Shown in pieces: positions 18,554-27,369 of a DNA stretch of 64,000 nucleotides (position 1 is the stretch's first letter; each line of letters starts with the position of its first letter). Under the pieces are notes generated by a model. The model was not told the DNA's origin. It did not search any database and worked only from the letters and a program-made list of their open reading frames with translations. A program made the position numbers and the translations under genes. Source of the stretch: Muricauda sp. MAR_2010_75 (GTDB taxonomy: Bacteria; Bacteroidota; Bacteroidia; Flavobacteriales; Flavobacteriaceae); contig NZ_JQNJ01000001.1 in the NCBI RefSeq assembly GCF_000745185.1, positions 2,317,501-2,381,500 of the forward strand, written 5' to 3'.

Positions 18554-20497
18554 ATGAACAAGGCAAAAAAAATTCAGCTAGCATTTTTGGCAGCCCTTTT
18601 GGGCACGGTTTTCTGCTTTGGTCAGAAAAAGTCCAAAGGAGACGATTTCTTTTTTCAATACAAATACCCGCAGGCCATAACGGCGTATGAGGCGCAAATG
18701 ACCGAGGGAACCTTGTCCGAACAGCAGTTTTTGAACTTGGCCGATTCGTATTTTGAGACCAATAATTTTGAGAAAGCATCGGAAGCCTACTTGGAACTCT
18801 ACAAAAAAGACACCTTGATGGGTGGGCACCATTTCAACAAAATGTTGCAAAGCATCTCAAAAACATCCAACACGGAACGAAAGAACGCTTTTTTGACCAC
18901 GATGTCCTCTAGTTTCCCAAAAGAGCTCATGGAAAATATGGAGTTCAATCAGCAACTGTTGGGAAATAATGCTGAAGAATCCAGCTTGGATTATCAGATT
19001 TTTAACTTGGCCGAAAATAGTCCACAGACAGATTTTGCCCCTTCATTCTATAAAGACCAACTTTTGTTCACCAGTGGTCGGTTACGACAGAAGGGGAATA
19101 GATACGAACCGGGTAACGAGGATTATTTTAATATTTATGGAGCCCGTTTGCAGCCTGATGGGCAAATTTCGGATATTCAAACCTTTGCAGAGCTGCCAAG
19201 CTCCAACTACCATAAGGCAACTCCGTATTATTCAGAAGGGTTGGAGAGTGTTTTTTATGTATTGTCCAATACGGAAGATGGTGAACTTGCTTTCGACGCA
19301 AATGGAAAAAATGCCCTGGCGATAGGAAAGCAGGTCATTGGAGATTCGTTTCAATTATTATTAAAGGACCTGAGCACATCTTTTTACTATCCCTTTTATG
19401 ATGAGGCCAGTGGAAAATTGTATTTCTCGGCCAATTTTGAGAACGGGTATGGCGGTACCGATATCTACTATGTGTACACCAATAGCGGTCAGGTGATGTC
19501 GGCTCCCATTAATTTGGGCCCTCGAATCAATTCACCGGGGAACGAGATAGCACCCTTCATCTTTGAAGGCAGTTTTTACTTTGCCTCGGATGTGTTCTAT
19601 GGATATGGGGGGATGGATGTGTACAAATCGAACATGGAAGGCGAGAGTTTCAGCATTCCCATCAATTTGGGCAAGGGCATTAATTCTACGGAGGATGATT
19701 TTGGCTTGATCATGCGTAATGAAGGTGAAGGTCTGTTGGGTTATTTTGCTTCAAATAGACCGGGAGGCAAGGGCAAGGATGATATTTATGGATTTCAGTT
19801 GGATGAAAAACCCGGCCTGAAAACAATCACCTTCCGGGGAAAAGTGGTAAAACCGTACAATACCTCTGAAGTTGTGGATAAGGTCGCTGTTCAATTATGG
19901 GATGTAAACGGCGAACTTTTGGCGGTGACCTATTCAGATGAGGAAGGCAATTATAGGATTGAAATCCCTTGGGTGGAAGAAGTGGTCTTGGAATCCAGTA
20001 AAGATCGGTATTCCCAATTTACCAAACGTTTTACCCAAAGTGACTTGGAGGGAAAGGAAACCTTGGATTTTGATATTGGCATATCCCTTTACGATGATCT
20101 GGTGGAAGAAAAAGAAGGCCAAATGGTCGTAAAAATGAAAAAATTCCTCTTTGGAAATAACCGTACCCAACTGACACCTGAGATTGAAGCTGAACTGGAC
20201 AAGGTGGTGGAGTTCATAAAAGGATTTCCATCGGCACAGCTTCGGATAGAGACCTACACCGATAGTAGGGGGGGAAGTTCCACCAACTTTAGGTTGACAC
20301 AGAGTCGCTCCGATGCCATTAAACAATATTTAATTGAACAAGGGGTTCCCTCTTCCAACATCCTATATTCTGTTGGGTATGGAGAAGATAAGATTCTGAA
20401 CAACTGTACCAATGGTGTTTTTTGTCTTGAAATGCTCCATCAGCAAAATCAGCGATCTTTGGTGGTTGTACTTAATGACAATATTCTTTTTGATTGA
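18554..20497 (+). CDS. OmpA family protein with TPR and PD40-type propeller
   Basis: A 647-residue envelope protein and the third gene of the adhesin operon. In order: signal peptide (to about residue 23, FCFGQ); TPR-like helices (about 35-95); a WD40-like PD40 propeller (about 150-410, with PDGQISD and ASNRPGGKGKDDIYGF); a carboxypeptidase regulatory-like domain (about 425-500); and a C-terminal OmpA peptidoglycan-binding domain (about 525-640, TYTDSRGGSSTNFRLTQSRSDAIKQYL). This architecture is found beside PorP/SprF and type B adhesin genes and resembles the gliding protein SprE/PorE class. It probably ties the outer-membrane complex to peptidoglycan. It converges with the Nramp-like gene seven bases downstream. 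Confidence 0.9.
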   Translation: MNKAKKIQLAFLAALLGTVFCFGQKKSKGDDFFFQYKYPQAITAYEAQMTEGTLSEQQFLNLADSYFETNNFEKASEAYLELYKKDTLMGGHHFNKMLQSISKTSNTERKNAFLTTMSSSFPKELMENMEFNQQLLGNNAEESSLDYQIFNLAENSPQTDFAPSFYKDQLLFTSGRLRQKGNRYEPGNEDYFNIYGARLQPDGQISDIQTFAELPSSNYHKATPYYSEGLESVFYVLSNTEDGELAFDANGKNALAIGKQVIGDSFQLLLKDLSTSFYYPFYDEASGKLYFSANFENGYGGTDIYYVYTNSGQVMSAPINLGPRINSPGNEIAPFIFEGSFYFASDVFYGYGGMDVYKSNMEGESFSIPINLGKGINSTEDDFGLIMRNEGEGLLGYFASNRPGGKGKDDIYGFQLDEKPGLKTITFRGKVVKPYNTSEVVDKVAVQLWDVNGELLAVTYSDEEGNYRIEIPWVEEVVLESSKDRYSQFTKRFTQSDLEGKETLDFDIGISLYDDLVEEKEGQMVVKMKKFLFGNNRTQLTPEIEAELDKVVEFIKGFPSAQLRIETYTDSRGGSSTNFRLTQSRSDAIKQYLIEQGVPSSNILYSVGYGEDKILNNCTNGVFCLEMLHQQNQRSLVVVLNDNILFD

Positions 20498-20504
20498 TTT
20501 GAAT

Positions 20505-21758
20505 CTAGCGCCAAATCATCCAACAATAATACAAGGCAAACAGCGATAGGAAAACCATTCCGCACCAAGTAAGTATCCGCAGCCCAAAATTGGGCTTATG
20601 TTCTAGGGGAATATCCTTGCCCATAACCGTCTTAAGGTTCATCCATCCCAATAAAGGCGCCAATACAAAAGAGACAAAGGTGGCCAAGGCGACCAGATTG
20701 GCCATGTTGGCACTAAAAACCGTGATGACCAACCAGTTGATTACAGCCATGATGATCACAGTAATGGCAAAGGCATTCTTGCTCTTAAAAGCTCTTTTGT
20801 TGGGGTACAATTTATCAAGTACATCAATACTGACCCGTGACACGGCATCATGGGCGGTCATACACGTACTGAACATGGTGGCAAAGGCTGCTATAGCGAT
20901 GAAAAAGTAAGCCCAATCCCCAATATGTACTGTGAACAGGGTAACCAATTGGTCGGCAAATACCACAGCACTGCCACTGAGTTCGGTTCCTGTGCCATAA
21001 AGGGTCAGCCAACCAATGATCAAAAAGAAAACGGCCAAGATAGCTGTTAAAAAATACCCCACATTAAATTCTTGCAGCGCCAATTTCAAAGAAGGTTTTT
21101 CCTTCATGGTCTTTAAATTTTCTATGCTCCACATACTTACCCAGCCCGAAGCCTCCACCGCAGTGGGCATCCAACCAATAAGCCCGATCAAAAATAGGAT
21201 GCCGACTTCATTGAAGATCTCGGGGCGTTGGTACGATTCAGCATTGGGAACGGGTCCTTTTTGAATCACCAGTACCGTAGTTACCAAAAGTGCCACAAAT
21301 AATATGGTGATGACCGCTTTTAAAGAGTTTTCCAAAAATCGGTACTTCCCTATAATTAAGAGTAAACTGATAAAGATGAAAAGGCATAGGGCAATTCCAC
21401 CGGCACCCATACTCGAAATTTGGAACAGGTTCATAAAAAGTCCGGCGGTGACCACATACAAAGCCGCTAAAATGGTGAATGTGGAGATTAAGGTTACGAA
21501 AGCATAGATCCACAAATAGGTTTTTCCCAAATTCAGATATCCTTGTATCAAACTTTTTTCGGTAACGGTGGTATATCGCACCCCAAACTCGAAAAATGGA
21601 TATTTTAAAAGGTTGGCCAGTACAATGGGAATAATCATGATCCATCCATATTGTGCTCCGGCCTTAGTGGACAACACCAGGTGGGAAGTTCCAATGGCCA
21701 TGCTGGCAAAGAGCAAACCGGGACCAAGGACTTTTAGAAGTGCTTTCAGTTGTGTCAT
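20505..21758 (-). CDS. Nramp-related transporter lacking DPGN and MPH motifs
   Basis: A 417-residue inner-membrane protein with about 11 hydrophobic helices and clear Nramp framework (LGPGLLFASM at the start of TM1, KAGAQYGW after it). In canonical Mn/Fe Nramp proteins TM1 carries DPGN and TM6 carries MPH, which bind the metal. Here the TM1 position reads GTSH (residues 23-26) and TM6 reads MPTA (197-200), so the Asp and Asn ligands are absent. The substrate is therefore unknown; it may not be a transition metal. It is monocistronic and divergent from the TetR gene across a 236-base gap. Confidence 0.85.
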   Translation of the reverse strand: MTQLKALLKVLGPGLLFASMAIGTSHLVLSTKAGAQYGWIMIIPIVLANLLKYPFFEFGVRYTTVTEKSLIQGYLNLGKTYLWIYAFVTLISTFTILAALYVVTAGLFMNLFQISSMGAGGIALCLFIFISLLLIIGKYRFLENSLKAVITILFVALLVTTVLVIQKGPVPNAESYQRPEIFNEVGILFLIGLIGWMPTAVEASGWVSMWSIENLKTMKEKPSLKLALQEFNVGYFLTAILAVFFLIIGWLTLYGTGTELSGSAVVFADQLVTLFTVHIGDWAYFFIAIAAFATMFSTCMTAHDAVSRVSIDVLDKLYPNKRAFKSKNAFAITVIIMAVINWLVITVFSANMANLVALATFVSFVLAPLLGWMNLKTVMGKDIPLEHKPNFGLRILTWCGMVFLSLFALYYCWMIWR

Positions 21759-21952
21759 TAGTGGTCAATAGTGCATGGCGCTAAAAATAGTACATTTATG
21801 GGAGTCCGTAAAAAGCTGCATCACAGTAAACTGATATAAAAGAATTCTCATAAACTAATGCTTAAGATTGATAAAGGGCATATTGCCTATGCAGGCAAAC
21901 GTTGTTGAGAGGGAGATATAAACCATAAAGAATGTTAAATTTGCTTACTTCT

Positions 21953-21983
21953 TTTGCATACTAGACGACTGGTCATATATTTG
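21953..21983 (+). promoter_or_regulatory. tetR promoter with embedded operator
   Basis: A -33 TTTG (21953-21956), 19-base spacer and perfect -7 TATATTTG (21976-21983) precede the TetR gene, with transcription predicted to start only a few bases before the ATG at 21995. The spacer contains GACTGGTC (21967-21974), the same core found twice before the exporter gene, so bound TetR would block its own promoter. Confidence 0.8.
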
Positions 21984-21994
21984 CATCGCAAAGT

Positions 21995-22594
21995 ATGGAA
22001 CACAAAACTTTAAAAGGCGAAATTAAGAGGGATACCCTTATTGAAAAGGGCATGGAGATTCTATGGTCTAAAGGTTACAATGCCACCAGTGTTAATGATA
22101 TCGCAAAGGCTGCTGATGTTCCTAAAGGCTCCTTTTATTTTTATTTTGAAAGTAAGGAGGACTTTACAGTAAAGGCCATTGAAACCTATTTTGAAACCTG
22201 TATGGAGCCCCTAAAGGAGTTACTTTCGGATACATCAAAGTCGCCTAAGGAACGACTTTTAGGTTTTCACCAGCACCGAGCATCCAAGTTAAAAAATGAG
22301 CTTGATTGTAAAATGGGATGTTTGGCTTGTAACATTGGCAGTGAAATGGCTGAGCATAGCGAAAAAATAAGAAAAGCTATTGTTGTCAAGGAACAATGGC
22401 TACAAGAGCTTCTTGTGAAGGTTGTGGAAGAGGGACAGGCACAGGGAGAAATTGATGATAGCCTAAATGCCGCCGATATGGTGGCCTTTTTTGAAGATGC
22501 AGGCAAAGGTGTAATGACCACCATGAAGGAATTGCAGAGTAGTTATCCGATAGATAACTACTTGAATATGGTGCAAAAAATAATGTTCAAATAA
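21995..22594 (+). CDS. TetR/AcrR family transcriptional repressor
   Basis: A 199-residue regulator. The N-terminal helix-turn-helix (about residues 12-58) reads GMEILWSKGYNATSVNDIAKAADVPKGSFYFYFESKEDF, the usual TetR arrangement ending with the YxYFxSKE segment. The C-terminal half is helical and should form the ligand pocket and dimer interface; it resembles TetR_C domains of the AcrR type. The operator core GACYRGTC occurs inside its own promoter and twice before the next gene, which indicates autoregulation and control of the RND exporter cluster. The inducer cannot be read from the sequence. Confidence 0.93.
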   Translation: MEHKTLKGEIKRDTLIEKGMEILWSKGYNATSVNDIAKAADVPKGSFYFYFESKEDFTVKAIETYFETCMEPLKELLSDTSKSPKERLLGFHQHRASKLKNELDCKMGCLACNIGSEMAEHSEKIRKAIVVKEQWLQELLVKVVEEGQAQGEIDDSLNAADMVAFFEDAGKGVMTTMKELQSSYPIDNYLNMVQKIMFK

Positions 22595-22615
22595 TTTTTT
22601 TAACCAAAATACTAG

Positions 22616-22672
22616 TTGACTGGTCAATTAAGTCAAAGTTAATTCAATATCAATTTATAGTTGACCAGTCAG
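22616..22672 (+). promoter_or_regulatory. Two TetR operators before the RND exporter gene
   Basis: TTGACTGGTCAA (22616-22627) and TTGACCAGTCAG (22661-22672) are near-palindromes with the core GAC-N2-GTC, 45 bases apart centre to centre. The same core lies in the tetR promoter. They sit 80-140 bases before the exporter start at 22754. No perfect -33/-7 pair is visible between them; TATAGTTG (22657-22664) is a one-mismatch -7 that overlaps the second site. Confidence 0.75.
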
Positions 22673-22753
22673 TTAGTAATTAAAAATATGTCACATACAA
22701 CAAACCGAAATTGTCTAAATAGAAACGAACAATTAAACTAAACCTAGAAATAA

Positions 22754-25132
22754 ATGAACGCAATCAAGAAAACCAAAAATGCAACCAATGCATTTGCCAA
22801 GAACTGGGCCAATTTTGTCATCAAATTTAGATGGCCGGTCCTACTCCTTACCATTTTGTTGGCCGTAGGGCTGGCATCTCAGGGTAAAATGGAGTTTGAT
22901 GGGGATTATCACGTGTTTTTCAGTGAATCCAATCCAGAATTGGAAGCCTTTGATGCACTTCAGGAAAAGTACACAAAAGACGATAATATTATTATTGTAC
23001 TCGCTCCCAAAAATGGCGATGTCTTTACCAAAGATAATTTGGTCGCCATAGAAGAGTTGACCGCTGAAGCTTGGAACACACCCTATTCTTCTAGAGTGGA
23101 TGCCGTGACCAACTTTCAGCACACCAGTGCCAATGGAGATGATTTGTATGTGGATGACCTTTCATACGATTCGGCAAACAAGACAGAGGCCGAAATCAAG
23201 GAGATTCGGGAAATTGCACTGAAGGAACCTTTGCTGATTCATAGAATCATCAATGAAGCGGGAAGTGTTACGGCCATCAATATTACGGTCAGGCTCCCCG
23301 GGGAAAACAGTGCAGCTGAGATTCCCGAAGTTACAGTGGCCACTCGCGATATGGTCTCAAAGTTTAAGGAGCAACATCCAAATTTTGATGTGTACACCAC
23401 AGGATTGGTTCCATTGAACACCGCTTTTTTTGAATCATCACAGAAAGATCTAATGCTTACCATGGTTATGTTGCTGATTGTTGTTATAGTGACCTTGGTA
23501 CTGACACGCAACGCATTTGCAACCATCGCAACCTTGATCGTGGTACTGTTTTCCATTGTAAGTGCAGTAGGTTTTATCGGTTTGACGGGGATTAAACTGA
23601 CACCGCCTTCATCCGTTTTTCCTACCATGATATTGACCTTGGCAGTTGCTGATAGTATCCATATCCTTATTACTTACCTCCAAAAAGTACGCAAAGATGG
23701 TATGGAAAAGAGAGCGGCCCTGGTGGAATCTATGCGATTGAATTTCATGCCTGTCTTTATCACCAGTTTAACTACCGTTATCGGATTCTTGACCCTGAAT
23801 TATGGCGACGTGCCTCCATTCTGGGACTTAGGGAACATTGTTGCCTTTGGAATGTGCATGGCCTTTCTATTTTCAACAACCACCTTGCCAGCGCTCATGG
23901 CCATATTTCCTATCTGGAAATCCAAGAAAGTGGTGCAGAAGAAAGAAGAAAAAATTGGCGGATATGCCAAATTGGGCATGTTTGTGGTAAAGCAGCCGGT
24001 AAAACTCACCTTGATTTCCGTGGGAATCATAGCCATACTCACGTTTTTGGCGACCAAGAATGTGTTCAACGACGAGTTTGTGGAATATTTTGATACTTCG
24101 GTACAGTTTAGAAATGATAGTGATTTCATCAATGAAAATCTGACCGGTTTCTACAATGTGGAGTTTTCCGTAGGTAGTGGTGAAAGCGGAGGAATCAATA
24201 ACCCAGAATATCTTCAGAAACTCAATGAATTTGAAGATTGGTTGGAGAAACAGCCCGAGGTGGTCCATGTGAATGCCTTCAGCGAGGTGGCAAGACGCGT
24301 GAACCGTTCCATGCATGGTGATAACGAAAGTTGCTATAAAGTGCCAAATGATAGGGAAGAGGCGGCACAATATCTTCTGCTCTATGAGTTGTCGTTGCCA
24401 TTCGGACTTGACCTCAACAATCAAATCAATGTGGATAAATCCGAATCACGGGTGACCGTCACTTTGCAGAACAATTCCAGCGCAGAGATGATCGCTTTTG
24501 CTGAAAGGGCAGAAAGTTGGTTGCGAAACAACACCCCGGAACCCATGCATGCCCTTGGGGTAAGTCCAACGCTTATGTTCTCCAAGTTGGGCTTCAGGCA
24601 GGCAGAAAGTATGTTCAAGGGGAATATTATTGCGCTTCTACTGATTTCCTTAGTGCTGATGATTGCCTTGAGGAACGTAAAACTGGGACTGTTGAGCATC
24701 ATCCCCAATGTGGCTCCTGTTTTGGTGGGATTTGGGCTGTGGTATCTCCTAAAAGGAACCATCAACACCGGGATGGTCATTGTTTTTGGAATGACGTTGG
24801 GGATTATCGTGGACGATACCGTTCACTTTATGAGCAAATTTTTACGCGCCCGTAGGGAATTGGGGTATGATGCCAGAGCAGCCATCATCTATGCCTTTGA
24901 AACCGTAGGTAAAGCATTGGTGACCACTACCGTAGTGTTATTGTGTGGGTTTGTGGTTCTTTCCACCTCCTCATTCGCACTAAATAGCTATATGGCGAGG
25001 ATAACCGTAATCATCATTATTGCGGCATTGATTATTGATTTTATTCTACTTCCGGCTCTGTTGGTCTTGGTCAGCAAGGAAAAGGAAGCGGTTGCTCAAA
25101 AATCCCAGACACAAGTACAATTCGATAAATAA
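22754..25132 (+). CDS. RND superfamily (MMPL-type) exporter
   Basis: A 792-residue inner-membrane transporter with the two-fold RND plan: one helix (about 27-46), a periplasmic loop (to about 230), five helices, then a second helix-loop-five-helix half. Acidic motifs in the middle helices, LAVADSIHILITYL in the first half and GIIVDDTVHFM in the second, match the proton-relay positions of MMPL and HpnN-like exporters. It lacks the long loops and MFP partner of HAE1 drug pumps, so hydrophobic or lipid-like cargo is more likely than drugs. It is the first structural gene after the TetR regulator and its operators, followed by a LolA-like protein and a beta-barrel protein. Confidence 0.88.
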   Translation: MNAIKKTKNATNAFAKNWANFVIKFRWPVLLLTILLAVGLASQGKMEFDGDYHVFFSESNPELEAFDALQEKYTKDDNIIIVLAPKNGDVFTKDNLVAIEELTAEAWNTPYSSRVDAVTNFQHTSANGDDLYVDDLSYDSANKTEAEIKEIREIALKEPLLIHRIINEAGSVTAINITVRLPGENSAAEIPEVTVATRDMVSKFKEQHPNFDVYTTGLVPLNTAFFESSQKDLMLTMVMLLIVVIVTLVLTRNAFATIATLIVVLFSIVSAVGFIGLTGIKLTPPSSVFPTMILTLAVADSIHILITYLQKVRKDGMEKRAALVESMRLNFMPVFITSLTTVIGFLTLNYGDVPPFWDLGNIVAFGMCMAFLFSTTTLPALMAIFPIWKSKKVVQKKEEKIGGYAKLGMFVVKQPVKLTLISVGIIAILTFLATKNVFNDEFVEYFDTSVQFRNDSDFINENLTGFYNVEFSVGSGESGGINNPEYLQKLNEFEDWLEKQPEVVHVNAFSEVARRVNRSMHGDNESCYKVPNDREEAAQYLLLYELSLPFGLDLNNQINVDKSESRVTVTLQNNSSAEMIAFAERAESWLRNNTPEPMHALGVSPTLMFSKLGFRQAESMFKGNIIALLLISLVLMIALRNVKLGLLSIIPNVAPVLVGFGLWYLLKGTINTGMVIVFGMTLGIIVDDTVHFMSKFLRARRELGYDARAAIIYAFETVGKALVTTTVVLLCGFVVLSTSSFALNSYMARITVIIIIAALIIDFILLPALLVLVSKEKEAVAQKSQTQVQFDK

Positions 25133-25159
25133 ATATTAAACACAATTAATTATAGTATC

Positions 25160-25942
25160 ATGAAGAAAATAAATTCTAATATCTCAATATTGATTTTCGG
25201 TTTTACCCTGTCTACAGCTTCGGCACAAACTGCTGAACAACGTGGCTTGCAAGTTGCGCAAGAGGCTGAAAAGGCGGATGAGGGTTTTGGAAGTTCAGTA
25301 GTTGAACTCAAAATGACCTTGAAGAACAAAAATGGGCAGACCAGTGAACGTTTTTTAACGACCCAAACCTTGGAATTGACCGAGGATGGAGATAAATCCC
25401 TCATTGTTTTTGAAAGCCCAAAAGACGTAAAAGGTACAGCTACCTTAACGTTTACCCACAAAGTGGGGGCAGATGACCAATGGTTGTATCTTCCCTCCAT
25501 TAAAAGGGTAAAGCGGATATCTTCCAACAACAAATCCGGACCTTTTGTGGGGAGCGAGTTTGCCTATGAGGATCTTTCATCCCAAGAGGTTGAAAAATAT
25601 GAGTACAAGTTCCTAAAGCAGGAAGGAGATTTGTTGATTGTGGAACAGGATCCTGTGGACCCTAAATCAGGATACACCCGAAGAATTGCCATATACAACA
25701 AGGGTAAAGGGTATCGGTTGGAGAAAATAGAGTTTTACGATAGAAAGGATGCCCTTTTAAAGACGCTGACCTATGATGACTACAAACTGTACAAAAACAA
25801 GTTTTGGAGGGCATTGACCTTCACTATGGTCAACCATCAAAGTAATAAGGAAACCGTGTTAAAGTTTAGCGAATACGATTTTGGGACACAACTTTCCGAT
25901 GAAGATTTTACAGAGGTGGCCTTAAAACGTGCCGGAAGCTAA
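25160..25942 (+). CDS. LolA-like outer membrane lipoprotein-sorting protein
   Basis: A 260-residue periplasmic protein: signal peptide ending ASAQ (about residue 23), then a half-barrel LolA/LolB-like fold of repeated beta strands (SLIVFESPKDVKGTATLTF, DQWLYLPSIKRVKRISS, FVGSEFAYEDLSS). Proteins of this family are regularly encoded next to MMPL/RND exporters, where they probably accept hydrophobic cargo from the pump and carry it across the periplasm. It starts 27 bases after the exporter gene and should share its transcript. Confidence 0.87.
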   Translation: MKKINSNISILIFGFTLSTASAQTAEQRGLQVAQEAEKADEGFGSSVVELKMTLKNKNGQTSERFLTTQTLELTEDGDKSLIVFESPKDVKGTATLTFTHKVGADDQWLYLPSIKRVKRISSNNKSGPFVGSEFAYEDLSSQEVEKYEYKFLKQEGDLLIVEQDPVDPKSGYTRRIAIYNKGKGYRLEKIEFYDRKDALLKTLTYDDYKLYKNKFWRALTFTMVNHQSNKETVLKFSEYDFGTQLSDEDFTEVALKRAGS

Positions 25943-25955
25943 TAAAACAATTTAT

Positions 25956-26036
25956 CCAGGGCATGTACTCTCTTTTTTGACAAGTATTTGTGTCTAACAA
26001 GTTGTGTGCTATGCTTGCCCATGCCCTGGTTTTTTT
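25956..26036 (+). terminator. Long-loop inverted repeat with T run inside the exporter cluster
   Basis: CCAGGGCATG (25956-25965) pairs perfectly with CATGCCCTGG (26020-26029) and is followed directly by seven T. The 54-base loop contains smaller hairpins. A stem plus T run is terminator-like, but it lies between two genes of one functional cluster, so it may be a partial terminator or attenuator that lowers expression of the barrel gene. Confidence 0.6.
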
Positions 26037-26061
26037 CTAACAACCTTTACCCATATTTTAC

Positions 26062-27270
26062 ATGCAAAACTTTTTTTTCATTGTAACTGCAATTCTTTTG
26101 TGCCATGGCTTTGTTTGGGCCCAAAAAGATGAATCCAATAACACCCTTACCCAAGATTTTGAACTGGAACTGGAAGCAGAGTACCGATATTTTTTAGAGG
26201 AAGCACAATTTCCGGAACAGTTGGATCACTATCCGGCCATGGCAATCAGACCAGAGTATTCCCTAGAGTGGAACGATGGTTATGAAAGTATCAACTTTAC
26301 TGGTTTTTTTAGGTTGGATCGTGATGATGAACGTACCCATTGGGATATTAGGGAGCTGTACTACCAAAAAGCCAAGAACAATTGGGAGTTGAGTATTGGC
26401 CTGAAAAAAGTGTATTGGGGCGTGGCGGAAAGCAATCATTTGGTGGATATCATTAACCAGACCGATGCCGTGGAAACCTTTGACGGAGAAGAGAAACTGG
26501 GTCAGCCCATGGTACAGTTTAATTACATTACCAATGGTTTGGGTACCTTCAGTGTGTTTTATCTGCCCTATCACAGAAAACGTACCTTTCCAGGAGAAAA
26601 GGGAAGACTTCGGTTTGGAACGGTTATCGATAAGGATGATATAGGTTATGAGAGTGGTGCCGAGGAATGGCGGCAGGATGTTGCCTTGCGATGGAAACAC
26701 TATTTTGGAATCTTTGATGTGGGGATTTCCCATTTCTATGGAAATGGCCGCGAACCCTTGTTTGTGTTTGATGAGTTTGGAAACATCAATCCCTTTTACC
26801 CCGTAATCAATCAAACTGGATTGGATTTGCAGATTACCCATGATGCTTTCCTTTGGAAGTTCGAATCCATATACAGGAATGCCGATGCCCAAGATTTTGT
26901 CGCTTTGGTTGTTGGGCTGGAATATACCTTCAGTAACATTGATGGAAATGGCCTGGACCTAGGTTTGTTAGGGGAGTATCTGTATGATGAAAGGGATGAA
27001 CTTTCGTTGAATGCCCTACAAAATGATATCTTTTTTGGGAGCAGATTGGCTTTCAACGACATTCAGGATACTTCAATTTTAATTGGAGGCATATCCGACT
27101 TGGAGTCCAGCAGTAAAATTTTCAGTTTGGAAGCTTCCAGACGTTTTGGGTCCAATTGGACGGTTGAGGTTGAAGGTAGGATTTTTAGCTCCATCGCCGA
27201 AGAGGAATTGATTCTTGGAAACTTTAGTGACGATAGCTTTTTACGATTGACCATTTCCAGATTCTTTTAA
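26062..27270 (+). CDS. Outer-membrane beta-barrel protein of the exporter cluster
   Basis: A 402-residue protein with a signal peptide ending VWAQ (about residue 20) and alternating amphipathic strands to a C-terminal Phe (ISRFF), as expected for an outer-membrane barrel. Phrases such as WELSIGLKKVYWGVAESNHLVDIINQTD resemble the DUF1302-like barrels that accompany RND and LolA-like genes in other Gram-negatives. I infer it is the outer-membrane exit or acceptor for the cargo of the pump. No TonB box or plug is visible. Confidence 0.72.
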   Translation: MQNFFFIVTAILLCHGFVWAQKDESNNTLTQDFELELEAEYRYFLEEAQFPEQLDHYPAMAIRPEYSLEWNDGYESINFTGFFRLDRDDERTHWDIRELYYQKAKNNWELSIGLKKVYWGVAESNHLVDIINQTDAVETFDGEEKLGQPMVQFNYITNGLGTFSVFYLPYHRKRTFPGEKGRLRFGTVIDKDDIGYESGAEEWRQDVALRWKHYFGIFDVGISHFYGNGREPLFVFDEFGNINPFYPVINQTGLDLQITHDAFLWKFESIYRNADAQDFVALVVGLEYTFSNIDGNGLDLGLLGEYLYDERDELSLNALQNDIFFGSRLAFNDIQDTSILIGGISDLESSSKIFSLEASRRFGSNWTVEVEGRIFSSIAEEELILGNFSDDSFLRLTISRFF

Positions 27271-27343
27271 GAGCTATGGGTTTGCCAATTCCTTAATTAT
27301 TTCCTAATGATTGTTGCATGTTAAAAGGTTTTTTACAGCTTTG

Positions 27344-27351
27344 TACCTTTG
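27344..27351 (+). promoter_or_regulatory. Candidate -7 element of the TerC gene
   Basis: TACCTTTG matches the Bacteroidota -7 consensus and lies 19 bases before the terC start codon. No TTG stands at the expected -33 distance, so the match is partial. Confidence 0.45.
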
Positions 27352-27369
27352 GAATAATCTCTTTTCTTC

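Noticed and set aside
21757..21769. A half operator TGGTCAA beside the Nramp-like start codon
   Set aside because: Only one half matches the TetR site and the other does not pair, so control of the transporter by this TetR is not supported.
23873..24424. A 183-codon minus-strand open frame
   Set aside because: It is antisense to the RND exporter, whose conserved helices account for the region.
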